A stretch of 64,000 bases of DNA, taken from contig NZ_FOWK01000001.1 in assembly GCF_900115435.1 (NCBI RefSeq), positions 124,001 through 188,000 of the forward strand, read 5' to 3'. This document shows positions 13,901 to 21,435 of this stretch, piece by piece. This DNA is from Prevotella sp. tf2-5. GTDB lineage: Bacteria; Bacteroidota; Bacteroidia; Bacteroidales; Bacteroidaceae. The translations under genes and the position numbers were made by a program. Each line of letters starts with the position of its first letter. The first letter of the stretch is position 1. Under the pieces are notes generated by a model. The model made no database searches. It was not told the DNA's origin and saw only the letters and a program-made list of their open reading frames with translations.

Positions 13901-14807
13901 GAGCCACAGACTCATCCTTGTGTACTAGGATTGTTTGAGCACCGCTTTCCAGGATGTCATTCATATTATCCTCTGTAATCTCTGTCTCACGATCCATGAT
14001 TACCTCATTACGCTCAATAGACACTACCTCGCCGGTATCCTCATCTACAAAGTCCTCATTCCAACTCTTCAATACACGAGCTGCCAATTTACGGCCTAAG
14101 GCTTTCTTCAGAGCAGTCTTATTAACTTTCACTTCCTCAGCTAACTCAAAGATCTCAAGAATATCTTTATCATTCTCGTAACCGATAGCGCGAAGCAAAG
14201 TAGTTACAGGCAACTTCTTCTTACGATCGATATAAGCGTACATGACATTGTTGATATCAGTAGCGAACTCAATCCAAGAACCCTTGAAGGGAATAATACG
14301 GGCACTATACAATAAGGTACCATTAGCATGAACGTTCTGACCAAAGAACACACCTGGAGAACGATGCAACTGAGACACGACAACACGCTCAGCACCATTG
14401 ATAACAAAGGTTCCATTTGAAGTCATGTAAGGAATCGGGCCCAGGAACACATCCTGAATCACAGTACCAAAATCCTCATGATCAGGATCCGTACAATAAA
14501 GTTTCAACTTTGCCTTCAAAGGTACACTATAGGTCAGACCACGCTCAAGACACTCGTCAATAGTATAGCGTGGCGGATCAATATAGTAATCCAAGAACTC
14601 AAGAACGAAATTATTACGTGTATCGGTGATAGGGAAGTTCTCTGCGAACACCTTATACAAACCGTCATTCTTGCGTTCCTCAGGTGGCGTATCCAACTGC
14701 AGGAAGTCTTTGAATGACTTTAATTGCACATCGAGAAAATCCGGGAACGGCATCGGATTCTTGACGCTGCCAAAGTTTACTCTGTTATCAACTACTTTTG
14801 AAGCCAT
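10995..14807 (-). CDS. rpoB: DNA-directed RNA polymerase subunit beta
   Basis: This 1270-residue beta subunit pairs with beta' (next gene) to form the polymerase core. The rifampicin-pocket region is complete: '[19 protein letters not shown]' and '[21 protein letters not shown]' keep the Asp, His and Ser positions whose change usually gives resistance. The C-terminal clamp segment '[24 protein letters not shown]' is present. It lies 133 nt downstream of rplL. That gap carries a hairpin resembling the classical rplL-rpoB attenuator and a five-copy 9-bp repeat. It is expressed from the ribosomal-protein transcript. Confidence 0.99.
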   Translation of the reverse strand: MASKVVDNRVNFGSVKNPMPFPDFLDVQLKSFKDFLQLDTPPEERKNDGLYKVFAENFPITDTRNNFVLEFLDYYIDPPRYTIDECLERGLTYSVPLKAKLKLYCTDPDHEDFGTVIQDVFLGPIPYMTSNGTFVINGAERVVVSQLHRSPGVFFGQNVHANGTLLYSARIIPFKGSWIEFATDINNVMYAYIDRKKKLPVTTLLRAIGYENDKDILEIFELAEEVKVNKTALKKALGRKLAARVLKSWNEDFVDEDTGEVVSIERNEVIMDRETEITEDNMNDILESGAQTILVHKDESVAQDYSIIFNTLQKDPSNSEKEAVLYIYRQLRNADPADDASAREVIQNLFFSDKRYDLGDVGRYRINKKLGLNTEMDIRVLTKEDIIEIIKYLIQLVNSKATVDDIDHLSNRRVRTVGEQLSNQFSIGLARMSRTIRERMNVRDNEVFTPTDLINAKTISSVINSFFGTNPLSQFMDQTNPLAEVTHKRRLSALGPGGLSRERAGFEVRDVHYTHYGRLCPIESPEGPNIGLISSLCVYAKINELGFIETPYRKVENGVANLNNDDIVYLTAEEEESHVIGQGNAPLRDDGTFIRPVVKCRQDADFPVVPPTDVDLIDVSPQQIASIAASLIPFLEHDDAHRALMGSNMMRQAVPLLHNEAPIVGTGIEKQVCEDSRTMITAEGDGVIDYVDATTIRILYDRTEDEEFVSFEPALKEYRIPKFRRTNQNMTIDLRPICEKGQRVKMGDILTEGYATENGELALGRNLLVAYMPWKGYNYEDAIVLNERIVREDILTSVHVDEYSLDVRETKRGAEEFTADIPNVSEEATKDLDENGVIRVGARVEPGDILIGKISPKGESDPSPEEKLLRAIFGDKAGDVKDSSLKANPSLSGVIIDKKLFTRATKTRATKQQDKILLAKIDEEHEAKIEDLKDILVEKLITLTKGKTSQGVKDYTGSEIISKGSKFTVAALKNLEYGDIQISNWTNDEHKNQLIAQLIINYMKKFKLLDAEMKRKKFAITIGDELPSGILQMAKVYVAKKRKIGVGDKLAGRHGNKGIVSKVVRQEDMPFLEDGRPVDLVLNPLGVPSRMNLGQIFEAILGAAGKRLGVKFSTPIFDGAKLDDLAEWTDKAGLPRLCSTHLYDGETGEQFDQPATVGITYFLKLGHMVEDKMHARSIGPYSLITQQPLGGKAQFGGQRFGEMEVWALEAFGASHVLQEILTIKSDDVVGRSKAYEAIVKGEPMPTPGIPESLNVLLHELKGLGLSIKMD

Positions 14808-14827
14808 ATATTCAAATTAATATTGTC

Positions 14828-14868
14828 CTAGACTCTCTAGACACTCTAGAACATCTAGATTATCTAGA
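14828..14868. repeat. Five copies of a 9-bp repeat in the rpoB leader
   Basis: CTAGA recurs at 14828, 14837, 14846, 14855 and 14864, exactly every 9 bp; most copies form the palindrome TCTAGA. The tract lies between the rplL-rpoB hairpin and the rpoB ATG. Its role is unknown. Confidence 0.8.
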
Positions 14869-14883
14869 ATAAAAACAAGAAAA

Positions 14884-14918
14884 TGGTCGGGAACCCTCTA
14901 CTGGAGAGCTCCCAACCA
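14884..14918 (-). terminator. Attenuator-like hairpin between rplL and rpoB
   Basis: On the minus strand TGGTTGGGA (14918-14910) pairs with TCCCGACCA (14892-14884) with one mismatch, with an inner CTCT/AGAG stem, and a T-rich tract (TTTTCTTGTTTTTATT) follows. The position between rplL and rpoB matches the partial terminator known in other bacteria that makes ribosomal proteins more abundant than polymerase. Partial rather than full termination is inference. Confidence 0.7.
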
Positions 14919-14940
14919 TCATATTGTTGTTGTGCTTTAA

Positions 14941-15321
14941 TTATTTCAGCTCAACTACGGCACCAGCCTCTTCGATAGCCTTCTTCAGGTTCTCAGCCTC
15001 TGCCTTTGCCATACCCTCCTTGATAGTAGCAGGAGCACCATCAACGAGATCCTTAGCTTCCTTCAAGCCAAGACCACAAGCCTCCTTAACGGCCTTAACG
15101 ACCTGAAGCTTATTAGCACCTACTTCCTTCAGAACTACATCGAAAGAAGATTTCTCCTCAGCAGCCTCAGCGGCACCTGCAGCAGCAGGACCAGCAGCAA
15201 CTGCAACAGCTGCAGCGGCGGGCTCAATTCCATACTCGTCCTTCAGGACTGTAGCTAACTCTTGTACTTCTTTAACTGAAAGGTTTACCAACTCTTCAGC
15301 AATAGCTTTAATATCTGCCAT
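14941..15321 (-). CDS. rplL: 50S ribosomal protein bL12 (L7/L12)
   Basis: This 126-residue stalk protein recruits translation factors to the ribosome. It has an N-terminal dimerisation helix region, an Ala/Gly hinge (about residues 36-55, '[23 protein letters not shown]') and a C-terminal domain with the conserved '[32 protein letters not shown]'. The length is standard. It follows rplJ by 48 nt, as expected for the L10-L12 pair, and precedes the attenuator-like hairpin before rpoB. Confidence 0.98.
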   Translation of the reverse strand: MADIKAIAEELVNLSVKEVQELATVLKDEYGIEPAAAAVAVAAGPAAAGAAEAAEEKSSFDVVLKEVGANKLQVVKAVKEACGLGLKEAKDLVDGAPATIKEGMAKAEAENLKKAIEEAGAVVELK

Positions 15322-15369
15322 TTTATTTAAAATTTTAATGTTTTTAATGTTAATTGTTATACTTCTCGC

Positions 15370-15885
15370 TTATTTGTTACGCTCAGCGATAGCGTCAAGC
15401 AGTCCATGGATCTTACCACCTGCGTTCAAGCCAGATACAACAGTCTTGATAGGAGACTGCAGCAATGCCACAACATCAGCAATAAGTTCGTTCTTGCTCT
15501 TGATTGCAACGAGCTCCTCAAGTTTGTCGGCACCTACAAAGAATCCTTCCTCTGCATAAGCAGCCTTCAGGGCGGGGATACCTTCTTTCTTATATTCCTT
15601 GAGCAACTTAGCAGGAACATTGGCCTGATGAGTGAACATCAAAGCTGTATTTCCTTTCAAGCAGCCATAAAGTGGTTCGAAATCCATCTCAGAAGCCTCG
15701 AAAGCCTTGTGGAGAAGTTTATTCTTCACAACAACCATCTTTATCTCATTCTTGAAGCACTTACGACGAAGATCACTCGTCTTCTCAGCATTCAATCCAG
15801 TAACATCTACCAGATAAAAATGAGGATACTCCTTCAGTTTTTCTCCAAGTTCTACAATAATAGTATCTTTTACTTCCTTTTTCAT
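15370..15885 (-). CDS. rplJ: 50S ribosomal protein uL10
   Basis: This 171-residue protein anchors the L7/L12 stalk to 23S rRNA. Typical features are the N-terminal 'YPHFYLVDVTGLNAEKTSDLRRKCFKNEIKMVVVKNKLLHKAF' and the Ala/Leu-rich C-terminal helix that holds L12 dimers. It sits between rplA (20-nt gap) and rplL. The gap upstream is too short to hold a classical L10 leader, so if L10 represses its own synthesis the target must lie elsewhere. Confidence 0.97.
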   Translation of the reverse strand: MKKEVKDTIIVELGEKLKEYPHFYLVDVTGLNAEKTSDLRRKCFKNEIKMVVVKNKLLHKAFEASEMDFEPLYGCLKGNTALMFTHQANVPAKLLKEYKKEGIPALKAAYAEEGFFVGADKLEELVAIKSKNELIADVVALLQSPIKTVVSGLNAGGKIHGLLDAIAERNK

Positions 15886-15905
15886 TTTACTAAACTTTTA
15901 TGGAG

Positions 15906-16598
15906 TTATTCAACTGATTTAGGATCTACCTTAATACCTGCACTCATCGTGCTTGAGATAAAGATACTCTTAATGTATGTACCCTTGGCAGCAGCAGGCT
16001 TCAGCTTAATGATAGTCTGAATAAACTCCTTAGCATTCTCATAAATCTGATCTGCAGTGAAAGTCACCTTACCGATTGACGTGTGCACAATACCAGCCTT
16101 GTCAACCTTAAAGTCTATCTTACCCTGCTTTACCTCTTTAACTGCCTTAGCAACGTCCATAGTCACAGTACCGCTCTTCGGATTAGGCATCAGTCCACGA
16201 GGACCAAGCACACGTCCCAAAGGACCGAGCTTACCCATGCAAGAGGGCATTGTAATGATAACATCAACATCAGTCCAACCGCCCTTGATCTTGTTGATAT
16301 ACTCGTCAAGACCAACATAGTCGGCACCTGCTTCCTTAGCAGCAGCTTCCTGGTCGGGAGTACAGAGAGCGAGCACGCGTGTCACTTTACCAGTACCATT
16401 CGGTAACGATACTACGCCACGAACCATCTGGTTAGCTTTACGCGGGTCTACACCCAAGCGTACATCGATATCAAGAGAAGCCTCAAACTTTGTCGTGGTG
16501 ATATCTTTCACCAACTGTGCGGCTTCCTTCAAAGAGTATGCTTTCCCTGCTTCAACCTTATCAGCTACCAACTTTTGATTTTTTGTCAGTTTACTCAT
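15906..16598 (-). CDS. rplA: 50S ribosomal protein uL1
   Basis: This 230-residue L1 stalk protein binds 23S rRNA and moves with the E-site tRNA. The signature region '[29 protein letters not shown]' is complete, as is the C-terminal '[18 protein letters not shown]'. It starts 21 nt after rplK ends. In other bacteria L1 represses the rplK-rplA message; no target structure was worked out here. Confidence 0.98.
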   Translation of the reverse strand: MSKLTKNQKLVADKVEAGKAYSLKEAAQLVKDITTTKFEASLDIDVRLGVDPRKANQMVRGVVSLPNGTGKVTRVLALCTPDQEAAAKEAGADYVGLDEYINKIKGGWTDVDVIITMPSCMGKLGPLGRVLGPRGLMPNPKSGTVTMDVAKAVKEVKQGKIDFKVDKAGIVHTSIGKVTFTADQIYENAKEFIQTIIKLKPAAAKGTYIKSIFISSTMSAGIKVDPKSVE

Positions 16599-16619
16599 CG
16601 TTTTAATTGAAGTTATTTG

Positions 16620-17060
16620 TTATTTACCAGGGAAGTCCCCTTTTACAGTGATACCCATACTTCTTGCTGTACCGGCAACCAATTTCATAGCCGACTCCAC
16701 GGTGAAGCAGTTCAAGTCGCTCATCTTATCCTCAGCGATTGCACGCACCTGATCCCAGGTAACAGAAGCAACCTTCTTACGATTAGGCTGAGCAGAGCCA
16801 CTCTTAACCTTTGCAGCCTCCATCAACTGAATAGCAGCGGGAGGAGTCTTAATAACGAAGCTAAAAGACTTGTCTGCATAGTAAGTGATAACGACTGGCA
16901 ATACTTTTCCTGCCTTGTCCTGGGTTCTGGCGTTGAACTCTTTGCAGAATCCCATGATATTAATACCCTTAGAACCAAGAGCAGGTCCTACAGGGGGGGA
17001 GGGATTCGCAGCGCCACCTTTAATCTGCAATTTGATTAATCCAGCAACTTCTTTAGCCAT
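16620..17060 (-). CDS. rplK: 50S ribosomal protein uL11
   Basis: This 146-residue protein of the factor-binding centre has the N-terminal '[40 protein letters not shown]' and the C-terminal rRNA-binding domain. The Pro-rich loop used by thiostrepton-like drugs is intact. It is preceded by a 96-nt gap after nusG, the longest in the ribosomal part of the cluster, which contains no obvious promoter of the usual type. Transcription from secE/nusG is therefore likely. Confidence 0.98.
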   Translation of the reverse strand: MAKEVAGLIKLQIKGGAANPSPPVGPALGSKGINIMGFCKEFNARTQDKAGKVLPVVITYYADKSFSFVIKTPPAAIQLMEAAKVKSGSAQPNRKKVASVTWDQVRAIAEDKMSDLNCFTVESAMKLVAGTARSMGITVKGDFPGK

Positions 17061-17156
17061 TTCTGTAAATAATTAATTTTGATTCTTTATATAAGTCTTG
17101 GGAGTGGAAGCCTCCTGCAACCGTATATATAGAACAGGCATACCGTAACTTACACC

Positions 17157-17702
17157 TTATTCTTTCTCTACTTGTGTGAACGCCAACTCCAAAGGAGTCT
17201 TGCGTCCGAAAATCTTTACCATTACTTTCAACTTACGTTTTTCAGAGTTCACCTCTTCAATGACACCACTGAAACCGCTGAACGGACCATCTATAACCTT
17301 CACTGTTTCATCAACAGTATACGGGATATTAATTTCCGCACTCTCAATAGTAGTTTCCTCAGCAGTACCAAGTATACGGTTTATCTCTGACTGGCGAACG
17401 ACTTGAGGGTTATCCATACCTCCTAGGAAACCGAGTACGTTAGGAATAAAGCGAAGCATATGTGCGACTTCTCCTTGCAGATTAGCTTGAACAAGTACAT
17501 AGCCTGGCAAGAAGAGCTTCTCCTTAATGACACGTTTGCCGTTACGGAGCATAGCATATTTCTCTGTAGGGAGCAAGACATCACCCACATGAGATTCAAG
17601 AACATCATTGTGCTTCTTAGCAGCTTCAATGAATTCCTTCACCTTGCTTTCTTTTCCACTAACAGCACGCAGCACGTACCATTTCATACTTGTCTCTGAC
17701 AT
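17157..17702 (-). CDS. nusG: Transcription antitermination factor NusG
   Basis: The chosen start at 17702 (MSETSMKWYVLRAVSGKE...) gives 181 residues, the usual NusG size, and is preceded by AGAAGGAAAAAG. A longer frame to 17849 exists, but its extra 49 residues overlap secE in another frame and are not NusG-like. The NGN domain (about residues 6-120) carries 'WYVLRAVSGKESKV' and 'LLPTEKY', and the KOW domain (125-178) has 'VKVIDGPFSGFSGVIEEVN'. NusG binds the polymerase clamp and links it to Rho or the ribosome. It follows secE by 17 nt. Confidence 0.97.
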   Translation of the reverse strand: MSETSMKWYVLRAVSGKESKVKEFIEAAKKHNDVLESHVGDVLLPTEKYAMLRNGKRVIKEKLFLPGYVLVQANLQGEVAHMLRFIPNVLGFLGGMDNPQVVRQSEINRILGTAEETTIESAEINIPYTVDETVKVIDGPFSGFSGVIEEVNSEKRKLKVMVKIFGRKTPLELAFTQVEKE

Positions 17703-17719
17703 CTTTTTCCTTCTAACGT

Positions 17720-17917
17720 TTAGTTGGGATAAATTGAACTCATGACTGCTTTGAATACAACATCCATCAGCCATACCACTACTGCAATGATAAGAGAAGC
17801 CGAAAGCACAAGTACAGCACTTTGTGTCAATTCCTTGCGAGTCGGCCATGTCGTCTTATGGGCAAGTTCTTCATAACATGCCTTGCAATAATTAAAAAAT
17901 GTCTTTACGATATTCAT
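17720..17917 (-). CDS. secE: Preprotein translocase subunit SecE
   Basis: This 65-residue single-spanning subunit of the SecYEG channel has an N-terminal amphipathic helix with 'CYEELAHKTTWPTRKEL' (the conserved W-P/T motif) followed by one membrane helix (about residues 34-56). It is the short form typical of this phylum. It lies between tRNA-Trp and nusG, the standard arrangement. Confidence 0.96.
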   Translation of the reverse strand: MNIVKTFFNYCKACYEELAHKTTWPTRKELTQSAVLVLSASLIIAVVVWLMDVVFKAVMSSIYPN

Positions 17918-17933
17918 ATCTTTACCTTTTTAG

Positions 17934-18006
17934 CACGGGAAGGAGGACTCGAACCCACGACCCTCGGTTTTGGAGACCGATGCTCTACCAACTGAGCTAT
18001 TCCCGT
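17934..18006 (-). tRNA. tRNA-Trp (CCA)
   Basis: This is a 73-nt cloverleaf on the minus strand with a 7-bp acceptor ACGGGAA/TTCCCGT, D arm TAGCTCAGTTGGTAGAGCA, anticodon loop CTCCAAA (anticodon CCA) and T arm GTGGGTTCGAGTCC. It lies between tuf and secE, as in many Bacteroidetes. Confidence 0.97.
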
Positions 18007-18010
18007 AAGT

Positions 18011-18036
18011 AAGCCCCCACCCAAAAGCGGGGGCTT
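18011..18036 (-). promoter_or_regulatory. GC-rich hairpin between tuf and tRNA-Trp
   Basis: AAGCCCCC (18011-18018) and GGGGGCTT (18029-18036) form a perfect 8-bp stem with a 10-nt loop, 4 nt from the tRNA-Trp 5' end. On the minus strand no T-run follows, so it may be an RNA-processing or attenuating element rather than a full terminator. Confidence 0.65.
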
Positions 18037-18106
18037 GGATTATTATTTTCTCAATAGAAACTATAGTAAAACTACAGTGACTACAGGAAAAATACCTATT
18101 AAGAGA

Positions 18107-19291
18107 TTAATCCTCGTAAACCTCTGTAATCTGACCAGAACCTACCGTACGACCACCCTCACGGATAGCGAAGCGGAGACCTGGGTTCAGGGCTACAGCG
18201 TAGATCAACTCAACGGTAATCTCTACGTTATCACCAGGCATTACCATCTCAACGCCAGCAGGCAGAGTGATCTCACCGGTGCAGTCCATTGTACGGAGAT
18301 AGAACTGAGGACGATACTTGTTTCCGAATGGAGTGTGACGTCCACCCTCTTCCTTCTTCAGTACATAGATAGAAGCCTTGAACTTCTTGAAAGGTTTGAT
18401 CTGTCCGGGATGGCAGAGGACCATACCACGCTTGATCTCGTTCTTATCGATACCACGGAGCAGCAGACCAACGTTATCACCAGCCTGACCCTCGTCAAGG
18501 ATCTTACGGAACATCTCAACGCCAGTAACAACAGACTTCTTATCCTCACCGAGACCGAGCAGCTCAACCTCGTCACCTACGTGGATAACACCAGTCTCGA
18601 TACGACCAGTAGCAACAGTACCACGACCAGTGATAGAGAATACGTCCTCAACAGGCATCAAGAAAGGTTTGTCAGTTGCGCGAGGAGGCTCCTGAATCCA
18701 TGTGTCACAAGTATCCATCAGCTCCATCACCTTCTGCTCCCACTTCTCAACACCATTCAGTGCACCGAGGGCAGAACCACGAATGATAGGAGTATCATCC
18801 TCGAACTCATACTGAGCGAGAATCTCCTGAACCTCCATCTCAACGAGCTCCAGCATCTCCTCATCATCAACCATATCGCACTTGTTCAGGAATACAACCA
18901 GACGGGGAACGTTTACCTGACGAGCGAGCAGGACGTGCTCACGAGTCTGAGGCATAGGACCATCAGTAGCAGCAACAACAAGGATTGCACCGTCCATCTG
19001 AGCAGCACCAGTTACCATGTTCTTCACATAGTCGGCGTGTCCCGGACAGTCTACGTGAGCGTAGTGACGCTTAGCGGTCTCATACTCAACGTGAGCGGTG
19101 TTAATGGTGATACCACGCTCCTTCTCCTCAGGAGCATTATCAATCTGGTCGAAAGACTTAACCTCAGAAAGACCCTGCTTAGCCAAAACGGTAGTGATAG
19201 CAGCAGTCAGAGTTGTCTTACCATGGTCAACGTGACCAATTGTACCAATGTTTACGTGCGGTTTGGTGCGCACAAAATTCTCTTTAGCCAT
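18107..19291 (-). CDS. tuf: Elongation factor Tu
   Basis: This 394-residue GTPase delivers aminoacyl-tRNA to the ribosome. G motifs are '[10 protein letters not shown]' (G1, about residues 19-28), 'DCPGHADY' (G3) and 'NKCD' (G4). Domains 2 and 3 follow with '[13 protein letters not shown]' and the C-terminal '[18 protein letters not shown]'. Its position between the tRNA quartet and tRNA-Trp/secE is the conserved tufB-like arrangement. The 424-codon frame on the opposite strand is a shadow of its strongly biased codon use. Confidence 0.99.
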   Translation of the reverse strand: MAKENFVRTKPHVNIGTIGHVDHGKTTLTAAITTVLAKQGLSEVKSFDQIDNAPEEKERGITINTAHVEYETAKRHYAHVDCPGHADYVKNMVTGAAQMDGAILVVAATDGPMPQTREHVLLARQVNVPRLVVFLNKCDMVDDEEMLELVEMEVQEILAQYEFEDDTPIIRGSALGALNGVEKWEQKVMELMDTCDTWIQEPPRATDKPFLMPVEDVFSITGRGTVATGRIETGVIHVGDEVELLGLGEDKKSVVTGVEMFRKILDEGQAGDNVGLLLRGIDKNEIKRGMVLCHPGQIKPFKKFKASIYVLKKEEGGRHTPFGNKYRPQFYLRTMDCTGEITLPAGVEMVMPGDNVEITVELIYAVALNPGLRFAIREGGRTVGSGQITEVYED

Positions 19292-19351
19292 AGCTTTTCT
19301 TTGTTATAATTTATAAATGAATGATCGATTTAAATCCACATTTCTTTAAAG

Positions 19352-19423
<72 letters not shown>

Positions 19424-19431
19424 GAGGTTAG

Positions 19432-19504
19432 AGCGGAAAACGGGGCTCAAACCCGCGACCCCCAGCTTGGAAGGCTAGTGCTCTATCAACTGAGCTATTT
19501 CCGC
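19432..19504 (-). tRNA. tRNA-Gly (TCC)
   Basis: This is a 73-nt cloverleaf with acceptor GCGGAAA, anticodon loop CTTCCAA (anticodon TCC) and T loop TTTGAGC. The acceptor stem pairs with TTTCCGC. Confidence 0.95.
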
Positions 19505-19524
19505 ATTACTTCCTTTTCTGGAAG

Positions 19525-19607
19525 TGGGTGGTGATGGATTCGAACCACCGAAGTCGAAAGACAACAGATTTACAGTCTGCCCCATTTGGCCGCTCTGGAA
19601 ACCACCC
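19525..19607 (-). tRNA. tRNA-Tyr (GTA)
   Basis: This is an 83-nt class II tRNA with a long variable arm, acceptor GGGTGGT/ACCACCC and anticodon loop CTGTAAA (anticodon GTA). Confidence 0.96.
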
Positions 19608-19674
19608 AATACGTTTTCTCTTTACCCTTTGTGAGCCTTAAGACAATTGGCTTCATCTATCCTAGGCTCTTTCG

Positions 19675-19748
19675 AGCCTCTTGTCGGATTCGAACCAACG
19701 ACCCCGAGATTACAAATCACGTGCTCTGGCCAACTGAGCTAAAGAGGC
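19675..19748 (-). tRNA. tRNA-Thr (TGT)
   Basis: This is a 74-nt cloverleaf with acceptor GCCTCTT/AAGAGGC and anticodon loop TTTGTAA (anticodon TGT). The anticodon stem CGTGA/TCTCG contains one T-T mismatch. It is the first tRNA of the tRNA-tuf unit. Confidence 0.93.
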
Positions 19749-19756
19749 TTCACTAA

Positions 19757-19832
19757 GCATCCGCCCCCCGAACAAGTTGTGAAATGTCGGAAAGCGGATG
19801 CAAAGGTAGGCATTATTTTCGAATTACCAAAA
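19757..19832 (-). promoter_or_regulatory. Promoter and leader stem of the tRNA-tuf-secE operon
   Basis: Minus-strand TTTTG (19832-19828), 19 nt, TACCTTTG (19808-19801) is a canonical promoter; its -33 element begins just after the hpf stop codon. The leader starts with GCATCCGC (19801-19794), which pairs perfectly with GCGGATGC (19764-19757), enclosing about 30 nt before the first tRNA. Confidence 0.8.
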
Positions 19833-19848
19833 CTTTTCAGAGTTTTTT

Positions 19849-20148
19849 TTATCTATTGCGCAATTTTTCCTTGTATTTCTGCAATTGCACCTTCATAGAA
19901 TCCACACAAAGGTCAGTACTCTCTTCAAAAGTATCACTAGTCTTCTCCACGAATAAGGTGGAGCCAGGCACCGTAACGGTCATGCTTACTTCCTTATTCT
20001 GCGCAGTAGCAGGTTTTACCACCTTGCATTGCACATCCACCTTTTGAATATCCTCAAAGGTTTTTTCTAACTTGGCGACTTTCTTGTCGATGAACGCCTG
20101 TAGTTTCTCAGTAGCGTCAAAATGAATTGACTGAATCTTAATTTCCAT
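19849..20148 (-). CDS. hpf: Ribosome hibernation promoting factor (short HPF/RaiA family)
   Basis: This 99-residue protein has a beta-alpha-beta-beta-beta-alpha pattern: 'MEIKIQSIHFDATEKLQAFIDKKVAKLEKTF', 'VDVQCKVVKPATAQNKEVSMTVTVPGSTLFVEKTSDTFEESTDLCVDSMKVQLQKYKEK'. Proteins of this type bind the decoding region of idle ribosomes. Unlike its neighbours it has a perfect Shine-Dalgarno AGGAGG (20159-20154) 5 nt before the ATG. It is the last gene of the rpsU-recombinase-hpf unit. The short form lacks the C-terminal dimerisation domain of long HPF. Confidence 0.92.
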   Translation of the reverse strand: MEIKIQSIHFDATEKLQAFIDKKVAKLEKTFEDIQKVDVQCKVVKPATAQNKEVSMTVTVPGSTLFVEKTSDTFEESTDLCVDSMKVQLQKYKEKLRNR

Positions 20149-20153
20149 AGTTA

Positions 20154-20159
20154 CCTCCT
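20154..20159 (-). promoter_or_regulatory. Unusually strong Shine-Dalgarno site of hpf
   Basis: AGGAGG is placed 5 nt before the hpf ATG. The other genes examined in this cluster (rpsU, rplA, rplJ, rplK, rplL, tuf, rpoC) have A-rich starts without such a site. Confidence 0.85.
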
Positions 20160-20176
20160 ATTTTTATAAGGTTATA

Positions 20177-21073
20177 CTAAGCCCTTGGATGGGCATTCTT
20201 ATATATATTTTTCAGTTGTTCAAACGTCGTATGAGTATAAATTTCCGTCGTTGCCACACTTTCATGCCCCAACAGTTTACGAACGCTCTCTAACCCAGCC
20301 CCGTTGTTCAACATGGCTGTCGCAAACGAGTGACGCAACACATGGGGCGATCTTTTTTTCATCGTTGTCACTTGTGATAGATATTTTTTAACCAGAACAG
20401 ACACCTGTTCACGTGACACCCGTTTGCCATCCTCCGAGGTGAAAAGTGGCTCCGTCGGACTACCCACAATCTGGTTACGCAAAGCAATATAGTTACGGAG
20501 CGCCATCTCCAACTCTTTGCCAAAAGGTATAATCCGCTGTTTATTGCGTTTTCCCGTTACTTTCAATTGACGGGAAACAAAATCCACGTCTGCAGTGTTT
20601 AGTCCGATTAACTCCGCAAGCCGGACACCCGTACTATAGAATGTAATAATAATGGTACGCGCGCGCGAGCCTTTATAGTCCGCCTCCCACATCTCTGACA
20701 TGTCAATTAGGCGATCCATTTCATTTTCACGTACAAACTGTGGCAACGGCTTTTGTTTCTTAGGACCCTTTACCATATGTGAAGGATCTCGTTTTACCAA
20801 TCCACGTGACAAGGCAAAACGGAAAAAAGAACGCACGGCACTCAGATAACGATTCACTGATGATGCCATGTCGCCTTTATCCATCAAACTCTCCATCCAG
20901 TCACGGATGACATCCGAGTCTACCGACTCCCATGAGAGCTGACTTTCTCTTTTATTGAAGTACGCCTCGAAATCTCTGAGACTTTCCTCATAACATTCTA
21001 TGGTTCGTTCAGAGCGATTCCGCTCATAGCGCAGATAGTCTAAAAATTTCTCTATCATATTCATCCGTTGCAC
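20177..21073 (-). CDS. Tyrosine recombinase, XerC/XerD type
   Basis: This protein of 298 residues (293 from the internal ATG at 21058, MIEKFLDYLRYERN, which is equally plausible) has an N-terminal SAM-like core-binding domain (10-95) and a catalytic domain (105-295). The catalytic residues are visible: Arg in 'YSTGVRLAELIGL', 'HVLRHSFATAMLNNG' (H-x-x-R), 'LLGHESVATTEIYTH' with the nucleophile Tyr. Size and even spacing fit the housekeeping dimer-resolution enzymes rather than phage integrases. It lies between rpsU and hpf, a conserved Bacteroidales trio. Whether it is XerC or XerD cannot be decided by eye. Confidence 0.92.
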   Translation of the reverse strand: MQRMNMIEKFLDYLRYERNRSERTIECYEESLRDFEAYFNKRESQLSWESVDSDVIRDWMESLMDKGDMASSVNRYLSAVRSFFRFALSRGLVKRDPSHMVKGPKKQKPLPQFVRENEMDRLIDMSEMWEADYKGSRARTIIITFYSTGVRLAELIGLNTADVDFVSRQLKVTGKRNKQRIIPFGKELEMALRNYIALRNQIVGSPTEPLFTSEDGKRVSREQVSVLVKKYLSQVTTMKKRSPHVLRHSFATAMLNNGAGLESVRKLLGHESVATTEIYTHTTFEQLKNIYKNAHPRA

Positions 21074-21132
21074 CTTTTCGGCAACGAATTTACAAAGAAT
21101 TCTTCAAACTACCAAATAATTTGGCTACTTTT

Positions 21133-21324
21133 TTACTCTTCAGTAGCGCGCAACTTCTGTACGTAAACAGCGTGTTCCATCTTCAGGCGCTTCAGTACAG
21201 AGGGCTTGTCAAACTGCTGACGGCGACGGAGTTCTTTTACCACACCTGTCTTCTCAAACTTTCTCTTGAACTTCTTGAGGGCCTTCTCGATGTTCTCGCC
21301 TTCCTTTACTGGTACAATAATCAT
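21133..21324 (-). CDS. rpsU: 30S ribosomal protein bS21
   Basis: This 63-residue basic protein has 'MIIVPVKEGENIEKALKKFKRKFEKTGVVKELRRRQQFDKPSVLKRL'. The family lies near the 3' end of 16S rRNA; in Bacteroidetes it is reported to help hide the anti-Shine-Dalgarno sequence. It is the first gene of the rpsU-recombinase-hpf unit, with its own promoter at 21382-21412. The start is A-rich with no Shine-Dalgarno site. Confidence 0.97.
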   Translation of the reverse strand: MIIVPVKEGENIEKALKKFKRKFEKTGVVKELRRRQQFDKPSVLKRLKMEHAVYVQKLRATEE

Positions 21325-21381
21325 GTCGTTTTTTGCTTTTTATTTTTTATGTTAAACTTCTGTTTTGCGATTAAGCGGGTG

Positions 21382-21412
21382 CAAAATTACAACTATTTTA
21401 CGAATTATACAA
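21382..21412 (-). promoter_or_regulatory. Promoter for rpsU-recombinase-hpf
   Basis: Minus-strand TTG (21412-21410), 20 nt, TAATTTTG (21389-21382) gives a start near 21376 and a leader of about 50 nt. Confidence 0.8.
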
Positions 21413-21435
21413 GTTTTTTTGTCTTTTTTTTGAAG

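Noticed and set aside
17703..17849. N-terminal extension of NusG
   Set aside because: It overlaps secE in another frame, is Cys/Ser-rich and unlike NusG; the ATG at 17702 has a ribosome-binding-like AGAAGG.
18035..19309. 424-codon plus-strand ORF opposite tuf
   Set aside because: It is the shadow of the strongly biased tuf codons; no start signal and no protein features.
19432..19748. tRNA cluster as an integration hotspot
   Set aside because: The tRNAs are intact, evenly spaced and directly followed by tuf; no integrase of phage type, direct repeat or foreign segment adjoins them. The nearby tyrosine recombinase looks like housekeeping XerC/D.
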